In this document: positions 57,101-64,000 of the stretch, one piece after another
Position numbering within the stretch: the first letter of the stretch is position 1
How the letters are laid out: every line of letters begins with the position of its first letter
Assembly (NCBI GenBank): GCA_036172665.1
Contig: CM069880.1
Coordinates: 7,628,501-7,692,500 of the forward strand
Origin: Prosopocoilus inquinatus
Lineage: Eukaryota > Arthropoda > Insecta > Coleoptera > Lucanidae
DNA: 64,000 nt
Direction: 5' to 3'
Position numbers and translations under genes: made by a program
The notes under the pieces: model-generated
Told to the model about the DNA's origin: nothing
Seen by the model: the letters and a program-made list of their open reading frames with translations, nothing else
The model's database searches: none

Positions 57101-58340
57101 TATTGTTATTGGATCTGTGTTATTCTTGAGGAAAAAAAAAGATAATGTGATATTGATTTTGTTTGTTTGAAAAGTAAGAGAGAGAGGGGGCGTTTTTATT
57201 TGTTCGTTTAAGACGTATTTTCGTTTATTATGTGTGTACAAGCCCGATGGAAGGAAATAAATTCCGGTTCACCTGAAATTTCAAAAGAAAATCCAGGAAG
57301 GTGGTTGGCGACAAATTAAACCCACGTCTGCTGAAAATAACAAATGGTACCAAACTGTACCCAGTGTAATTCAATAGTCCCTTAGAAACAATCAAATTTA
57401 CAGATGCGCTCGAATTTAAACGGGATCGAAATTCTCACTTGCTCGCACGAAATGGATGGGTAGAGGGAATATTTAATCACATTCAAAAATCGACACATGT
57501 GCCCATGATATACATTGCACGTGATATATAGTTTAGGGATAACGCAATAAAACGGAGGACGTCACGTTTACACCTCCATGTGAGGTATTTGGGAGAAGGC
57601 TGAAGCTGTGGAACCAGAAATTTTAAGTTGTCATCTAACATTATCCACAACGGACAGATGATGAATCTCTTCGTACAGGGACGACTGCGAACGCCGCGAT
57701 TAATTCTCAATTAATGCGGGAGCATGTTACTGTTACAATTCTGCAACCCTCCGAAATATATGGCTGTTTGTGTCGAGGTAACGTCATAAAGTATTACCTC
57801 GTTTCAACAAATATTTTTGCACAGCGAAAGGGGCTAACAAATCAAGTGTTGTTTATCTAACGTATTTAGAATGCAGTAGCTGTCTGCTAATACACCAGAG
57901 GGATCTTATCACTAATGTCCAGCCCGGCCGTCCTGCACGAGACACTTTATACGAATATTAATTTCACCTGCTGCTGGATATTAACCTTTTTTTTTCTTCT
58001 CTCTCCTACTCGTATTTTAACCACTTACTTTACTCCAATCCAATTCATCCGAGGAGCAAAACACCATTTCAAAACTGTCCATGCCGGAATTATTAATAAT
58101 AACCTCATTAGTTGTAACGAATTAAAAAAGAAACGAATAATTAATGAATGCGGTGGTAATTAAAATTGATTTAGAACGAGCTCGTTAAATGAAACACTAA
58201 TGATTCATGACACAAACGAATTCTTTTCATTTACCCTTGACACCAAACCACCAATTTTTATCCACTTTTAATAAACAAATTAATTTACTACTTCATGTAA
58301 AATTGATTACCTAGGATTTCCGTTAAATAAAGAAAAGACT
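57101..58340. other. Spacer, no supported gene
   Basis: AT-rich. Its last ~110 bp (58221-58310) are duplicated beyond the transposon at 60611-60700, as listed in the findings. Confidence 0.35.
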
Positions 58341-59034
58341 ATACAGGGATATTCACGGTAAGTGGCCTATTGGAATATATTGGAAACTATCCCTTACAGA
58401 TCTCTGAAAATTTGTATATGGTAATAATCTATGACGATCTATTCAAATAATATAAAATTAATCATGACGGACTTCCGGCTCGATAGTAATTTTTCTGTTT
58501 TAAATAGAACACTCCATATATTATTACATTTTTGAATTTCCCGTTCAATTCTATCCTGGCTAAAATGTATTATTTTGAGGATATTCAATTTTTAGAAAAT
58601 TACTTTGGCCATAATAAATTGGAATATTTTAAAAATTAAAAAAAAGACAGAGAATTGGACTATTCTCTGTTTGATCACAAAGATGGAATAACACTTTTCT
58701 GACAAAAGTTAAACCGCGTACTTTACAAAGAGCTTACAGGCAATCCACAAAAATTGACAGTTTTCAACAATGAATAACTCGATTTTTTTTAATGTAACCA
58801 CTGACTTTTTTCTGTACCACCTGATGCAAAATATTATTTTCTTTCGTTTTTGTATAAGCAATTATATCGCTATCTTTAATGGTTTTCAAGATATTTCTGC
58901 ATGATTTATTTCTTGCTAAGTACTGACGTTATAAAGATTTGATTTTTGAATTTCTTGTTCGTCCAATTGTTCACATGCATTTCTGTCCCTTCGTTCCTGA
59001 TTCTCTGTAGTATTTACAAGAGTTTTCTGTACTT

Positions 59035-59160
59035 TATCTTTTTAATTTATTCCGCAAATATAAATCTACTGGAGTTAAGTCGGGTGATCTAGAAGGCCAA
59101 ACCCATTGATCACCGCACTTTATTAAACGATCTTCAAACATTTCCGCCAGCATTACAAAA
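59035..59160 (-). pseudogene. Mariner-type transposase C-terminal fragment
   Basis: The minus strand encodes EMFEDRLIKCGDQWVWPSRS followed by PDLTPVDLYLRNKLKR, then a stop. The WPSRSPDLTP.D block is the third catalytic block of IS630/Tc1/mariner-type transposases, ending in Asp. Upstream domains are lost. It belongs to the long-TIR element around it. Confidence 0.75.
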
Positions 59161-59816
59161 GTTCTTATTAGTAAATAATTTGTATTTTGAACAAAAATTA
59201 TGAACGATTAAGCTAAGCATTCAGTAATAATAAGAAATTGCATTTCGATAGTGCCAGTATTTAACAAAAAATCAATTTGTACGCAAATATCTCGAAAACC
59301 ATTAGAGATAATCATTATACGATTTATACAAAATAGAAAGAGAAATTGCATTTTGCATTGATTATTTTGCATCAGATGCCATAGAAAGAAATTAATGCTT
59401 GCATTAAAAAAAAAAAACCAAGTTATAGTTGAAAACTGTCAACTTCTGTGGATCCCCTGTAACTTTATCAGAAAAGTGTTACTTCATCTCTGTGTTCAGT
59501 GAGAGCAAAGTACAATTTTCTATCTTTTTAGTTTTCGAAATATTCCAATTTATTGTGACTGTAATCGCCAAGAATGTTAGAAAAAATTGAATATAATCAA
59601 AACAGTTCATTTTAGCTATGACATAGGTGCATACAAAATATGTAAAATTGAATGGGGAATTCAAAAACTTAATAATATATACACTGTCCATTTCAAATAA
59701 TAAAGTTAATATTGACTACCGGTACAACCAGAACTGATTTTATATTATTTAATAGTCTGTTATCGATTAACACCATATACAAGTTTTCAGCGCCCTGTAA
59801 GGTGTAGTTTCCAATA

Positions 59817-60558
59817 CAAGGTGATCTATGACATGTGTGCCAAACGGTAACCAGTGATAGGGGGGAGCGGTCACCTTGAGCAAAAAAGTTCGTATCAACA
59901 TCTGTCCTATCCGCTTTTGTTTCTGAGCTATAGCGTTTCTTCTTCTGCGTAAGCCGCTAGCATGGATTTTCTTGGAAGATATGCAACCTGGCACGTGTTT
60001 ATGACGAGAAGGTTTAAATTAAGTACTGTTAAATTAATTACTGCTGCTTAGAGAAGCTCAAAAAGTAGAAAATAAAAAACATACATTATTATAACAAATC
60101 TTATTTAATTAATAATATTAAACTTATTTAATAAATTATGTTTATAAGAGGTGTTCAAATTGGCTTCCATTGATATGAATGCATGCATGGCAACGACGAA
60201 TAAATGAGTCATTAATCCTAGGCACATTATTATTTATTTTAGCTAGAGAATTGTTAATTCTTTGAATTTATTGTTACCGTGTAGTTATTTCGTCACTATA
60301 AACTAATTGCTTTCGGTGTTCCCAAAAGTAATAATCGAGAGGATTTAAATCCGGTGATCGTGGAGAGCACTCCACGGGTCCGAATAATAATTCCACAATG
60401 ATGGCCCAGGGTTAATCTTTTACTTCTCAAAAGTTTAAATTCGTTACAAGTCAGAAACAAAGGCAGATTGGATATATATTTCTATACAATTTTTTATTTA
60501 AAATGACTTCACCTATCAACGGTTATCGTTTGGCACACATGTTATAGATCACCCTGTG
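59817..60558. mobile_element. Nested mariner-type element, 742 bp
   Basis: CAAGGTGATCTATGACATGT (from 59817) is the inverted partner of ACATGTTATAGATCACCCTG (near the right end; the element ends 60558 with GTG). Similarity extends inward through GTGCCAAACGGTAACC. TA flanks both sides (59815-59816 and 60559-60560). It is inserted in the right arm of the 58344-60581 element and carries a minus-strand transposase relic. Confidence 0.82.
60140..60400 (-). pseudogene. Transposase C-terminal relic in nested element
   Basis: On the minus strand, starting near 60.39 kb, FGPVECSPRSPDLNPLDYYF and WEHRKQLVYSDEITTR are followed by a stop. Then come NNSLAKINNNVPRINDSFIR and RCHACIHINGSQFEHLL with a stop. 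The PRSPDLNPLDYYFW block is the third catalytic block of mariner/Tc1-type transposases, and the FEHLL ending is common in insect copies. At least one stop (TAA after TTR) breaks it, and the N-terminal two-thirds is absent. Confidence 0.8.
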
Positions 60559-60583
60559 TAATCTAACTGGGAATATCCCTGTA

Positions 60584-62503
60584 TGACTTATGACATAAAT
60601 CATGTTTTTTTTTTTTTCATTTACCCTTGACGACGCTCTTTATTTTTATCCACTTGTGATTTTTTAATAAACAAAACAAATTGACTACTTATAAATTCAT
60701 ACGTATGCATAAGTTTGTTTAAAACTCGACGCTTTCCTTGGAAAACTCATCGGTCTTCGGCGTTAAATCCGGGCTGTGATGTTTGTCTCATTATACAGAC
60801 AATAAAGCATATATAAAGGATAAGGGCCGTCAAAATGTAATTTTAAAAAAGATAAATATATACCTTCATTTTGAATACGTTTATGTATTTATATATAAAA
60901 AAAAAATTTAGCTTAATGTCCAGAACAAACACGAAATTACCGCTGGGAAGTAAGATTTTGGATTATTTAACGTTAAGGCACGCAACTCCTTCGATAATAA
61001 CGTAAACGCTTTATGCCTAGGTTAATGAAATTGTTTCGAGGGCGTAGTAAATTGCGTAGCCTTGTCCGTCTCAAATCCCATACACGCTCTACACGTAACA
61101 AGCCTTGAAATTGGCCAGAGTAAAGAATTAAGAACACACAATAGAGAATAGATCCTTTATTTTTGGCATTCCGACAGAAAAATCGTAGTATATATACCTA
61201 TGTATACAGATTGCGTCATTGAAATGGGCGTGGTTGAGTAGTCAAATGATTTAAATGCTCGTGGAAAATGCGCATACGTCTTCGCATTAAAAGGAAACGT
61301 ACGGTACGTGAAATAATTCAGAGAAGTATTTGAGAAATCAGATATTACTGTTATAAAAAAGGTATGTTGTATCTACACATATGCATTTCGAAAAGTGCAA
61401 TAACGAAAGTTTTTGTTTAATTGGGAATATGTTATAAAACGCGCTGCAGTTTTGATGATAAATTTAAATACCCCGATAACAAATTTAATACAGATTTATT
61501 TTGAAATGAATTTTAATTAAGTAATTCAATTATATGTAGCATATGTAATAATTCGAAATTGGGAGGCAGTGTATTTCATTCGCCGCACGCCGTTCGCCGC
61601 AACAAATTTGCAACTTCGTCAAACATTTATTGCATTTTGTAATAATCGCTTCGCACTTTTACGAAACGCCCGTTACGGAACGGTTAATAGTATTCCGCAA
61701 TGTGATTTTAAGCTGCCCCCATTTTTTTCCAGATAGAACAAAAATATAATGGATTATTGCCGTTTTCATTTCAGAGCCTGTTAAAGTGATGCCCAGATGA
61801 CGCAGTTGTCGTGCAGTTGCACTTCACGCGAAGTTAAACAAAATGGATGGCGGACTAATTTGAATTAGTGCTGCACTTGTTATAAATGTTGTCGTTTTAC
61901 TAGGGAACTTTGTCGAGTAAGCGTTCCTGTGGCCGTATTGCGGATGAAGTCGTTTTAATGTATATTTAAAAACTTGTTCCCGTTATTGTCAATTCGTCTG
62001 GACGTACCTCACTCATCTCCTGCGGATCTATTCTTTTCAAGTAATCTTGACCCAATTCCCCGTGTGTTTGCGGCAGTTCACACAATTGCCACCTTAAAAA
62101 TTTCCAACTTTTCTGTTTCCCCCGGCACTTTTAAGACACAATGTAATATTTCGGGTCAACTACATCAACAGAAGTTTTATATATTTGCTACGTCTGTACC
62201 CAACGTATATTTCTTTTACTTATTTAGTTTTATCAAGATGAAAAATACAATACACAACAATGTCATACTACTGCACTTCCAACTCCTAATACCTCTGCTT
62301 ATATCTTTGCGAATCCGAATTCAACTGTAATCATTTCTACTTGATTAAAATAATTTAAGCATTTACGCCCGATAACTACTACAATATTTCTCTAACATCA
62401 AAGTATTTACAGTGTTTTCAAATTTCCCGCCATCGATCATACACCAATGAGCATTCAGACAGTACAAAAATATCACTTTCTTAAATACTTCATGATGTTG
62501 TGA
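60584..62503. other. Spacer, no supported gene
   Basis: AT-rich. A 118-codon frame at 61974-62330 (plus) lacks recognisable motifs. The first ~110 bp duplicate 58221-58310. Confidence 0.35.
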
Positions 62504-62511
62504 TTTCACAC
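62504..62511. repeat. 8-bp target-site duplication (left), TTTCACAC
   Basis: Matches 63475-63482 exactly, the length expected for hAT insertion. Confidence 0.85.
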
Positions 62512-63474
62512 TAGGAATGTGTGATACTGCGAAAAGTACCGGTTCAGCGTATCGTAGCGTATCGTTTCAGAAATACCAGTCCGGTATAAAATCGAGTGCT
62601 TAAGTACCGGTATCTATCTAAAGAACCGGTACACTTCCGATCCAGATTTTTTTAAAAATAAAGCATAAAGAGCAAAATATATTTATTGTGCGATTAATTG
62701 AATTAATGCACAAAATAAAATTTAATAAACAAAATAACAAACTTGTAAACATAATTGCGATCAATTCAACACATAAAAATGAGAAAATATGTTTTTTCTA
62801 AAACATCAATCAATTTCATTTTTCAGTTTCAATTGAATTTAAAAATAATAATATCGGCAGGTGAGATAATTTCGATTGCGTTTTCCCAAAGTCCATTTCA
62901 TACAGTCCTGATTCTTTAGGTGGGAAAAAACACAGACTTGAAAATTGATTCATTTGAATTGCGCTACAGCAAAGAAATTCAACATTTTAAGTGTGAGAGA
63001 TTCCAATTGCGTTTTCCCAACGCCCACTTCATACAGTCCTGGTTCATTAGGTGGGAGAATACACTGACTTGAAAATTAATTAAATTGAATTGCGCTACAG
63101 CAAAATTCAACATTTTAAGTTATCTTTTCGTCCTTATTAGTAAGCGCAGTGCATAGATCTTCACGGATCAACAGCGAAATGCTTGCGTCGCAGTCCGTGA
63201 AAACTGAATAATATCCTGAGATTTTATATTCCTACGCATTGACTGTTGGCGTAGTCCATCGGCGATCGTCCATACGATATTCGGGTAAAGCTGTATTGGA
63301 TCGAATCGTATCATCTAATGTAAAACCGGTACAAAATATCGAGTATCGGAATCAAAAGGAAAGGGTATACGGAAATATCGTACCATATCTAATGTAAAAC
63401 CGGTACAAAATATCGAGTATCGGAATCAAAAGGAAAGGATATACGGAAATATCGTACCATATCGCATATCCTTA
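62512..63474. mobile_element. Non-autonomous hAT-type element
   Basis: 963 bp between TTTCACAC duplications. The ends TAGGAATGTGTGATACTG and (inverted) TAAGGATATGCGATATGG agree at 12 of 18 positions. The left part is rich in ACCGGTA and GTATCG words. Two internal tandem duplications are present: about 125 bp at 62870-63120 (GATTGCGTTTTCCCAA, CATACAGTCCTG, TTGCGCTACAGCAAA) and about 74 bp at 63311-63460 (ATCTAATGTAAAACCGGTAC to GGAAATATCGT). No transposase. Confidence 0.82.
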
Positions 63475-63482
63475 TTTCACAC
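63475..63482. repeat. 8-bp target-site duplication (right), TTTCACAC
   Basis: Exact match to 62504-62511. Confidence 0.85.
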
Positions 63483-63492
63483 ACGAGATTGA

Positions 63493-63772
63493 ATTTTTTT
63501 TTCTGTGGTGTCTTGCCCAACGGGATCCTAAGTCATGGACTTGTCAGGACCTCAGGAGCGGAAGTGTATTTTTGTGTATGTAAAGTGTTTCATGGCTTTG
63601 TTACTTCCAAATCTCGTCGCCGTTGAAGGGGAAGCAGAGTCGAATTTTCTCCCCAACACTGAAGGGTACCTGAAGTGAGTAACGACCCCCGAGAAATATC
63701 CCAAGCGGGTGCGAACCCACAACCTTACGATTGCAAGGCCGGTTCCTTACCACTGAACCGTTCAGGCGTTAA
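63493..63772 (-). mobile_element. tRNA-derived SINE-like copy D, full head
   Basis: Read on the minus strand from 63772. TTAACGCCTGAACGGTTCAG is followed by TGGTAAGGAACCGGCC (A-box-like, 63741-63759), CCTTGCAATCGTAAGG, and GTGGGTTCGCACCCG (B box, 63706-63720). The shared body then runs to CGTTGGGCAAGACACCACAG and an A-rich tail (63493-63503 as T on the plus strand). This is the most complete of four copies and shows both polymerase III promoter boxes. No protein is encoded. Confidence 0.82.
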
Positions 63773-64000
63773 ACTAATTAGACTAATTAATTTTCTTAAA
63801 AATAATAAAACTAGTACATAAATCTACAATATTTCTAATCTAATCTCTGTTGAATTTTGTCTAGAAGGTAATATTTATAATTTCTTACTTATCAAGTAGA
63901 GTTAAAACGATAGAGCTAAATGCGCAGCGGGTTATGTTTTGTTCCAGTCGTAAGCTCAGCCTAAAAAAAAACAAAGAGGATTCCCTATTTCATTATTAGA
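63773..64000. other. Spacer to window end
   Basis: AT-rich, with nothing recognised. Confidence 0.4.

Larger units (their letters stand above)
58344..60581. mobile_element. Long-TIR mariner-type element, interrupted
   Basis: The ends CAGGGATATTC (58344) and GAATATCCCTG (ending 60581) lie inside TA dinucleotides (58342-58343 and 60582-60583). Long inverted arms run from about 58372-58790 and from about 59405-59814. They share TTGGAAACTA.CCCTTACAG, ACTTTTCTGA, TTGACAGTTTTCAAC and AATAAATTGGAATATTT in inverted orientation. A minus-strand transposase fragment remains in the centre. The right arm is split by a second element at 59817-60558; without it the two ends align well. Confidence 0.8.

Overview
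The window looks like a gene-poor stretch of an insect nuclear genome. It is AT-rich, with long AT-rich spacers, no operon-like gene packing and no recognisable host exon, rRNA or tRNA gene. What can be read is almost all mobile DNA: an errantivirus (insect endogenous retrovirus, Ty3/gypsy group), non-LTR retrotransposon remnants, tRNA-derived SINE-like copies, TA-flanked Tc1/mariner-type elements, hAT-type elements and short inverted-repeat MITEs. The host order cannot be fixed from this sequence alone. Errantiviruses and this mix of elements fit an insect, and everything recognised is eukaryotic.

Region by region. 0-2.8 kb: AT-rich DNA with local direct duplications. 2787-7832: a complete-ended errantivirus with LTRs that look identical and a CGCG target-site duplication. 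Its gag is intact. Its pol/env is one long open frame with protease and an intact integrase catalytic core, but reverse transcriptase, RNase H, the integrase C-terminus and the N-terminal half of Env are missing. 7.8-11.5 kb: no recognised feature except an unassigned 125-codon frame. 11.5-13.3 kb: a probable non-autonomous hAT element. 13.8-15.5 and 31.9-33.3 kb: two copies of a 1.4-1.6 kb repeat carrying the same SINE-like segment. 17.2-20.3 kb: tandem ~300-bp units leading into a decayed LINE, with two MITEs inserted. 23.06-24.72 kb: three inverted-repeat elements nested in one another, beside an 89-nt hairpin whose minus strand resembles a hammerhead-ribozyme core. 27.14-28.62 kb: a full-length but broken Tc1-like transposon. 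41.4-43.0 kb: a ~250-270-bp tandem repeat. 46.4-47.6 kb: a second decayed LINE, minus strand. 52.3-52.65 and 56.87-57.1 kb: short tandem repeats. 58.34-60.58 kb: a long-TIR mariner-type element with a second mariner-type element inserted in its right arm. 62.5-63.5 kb: a hAT-type element with an 8-bp target duplication, followed by a full-headed SINE-like copy.

The only long intact reading frames are the two in the errantivirus. They are expressed as Gag and, through a probable -1 frameshift at an A AAT TTT heptamer, Gag-PR-IN-Env. Because the element cannot reverse transcribe itself, it either moved using proteins of a complete relative or lost RT after landing. All other element proteins here are broken by stops and frameshifts.
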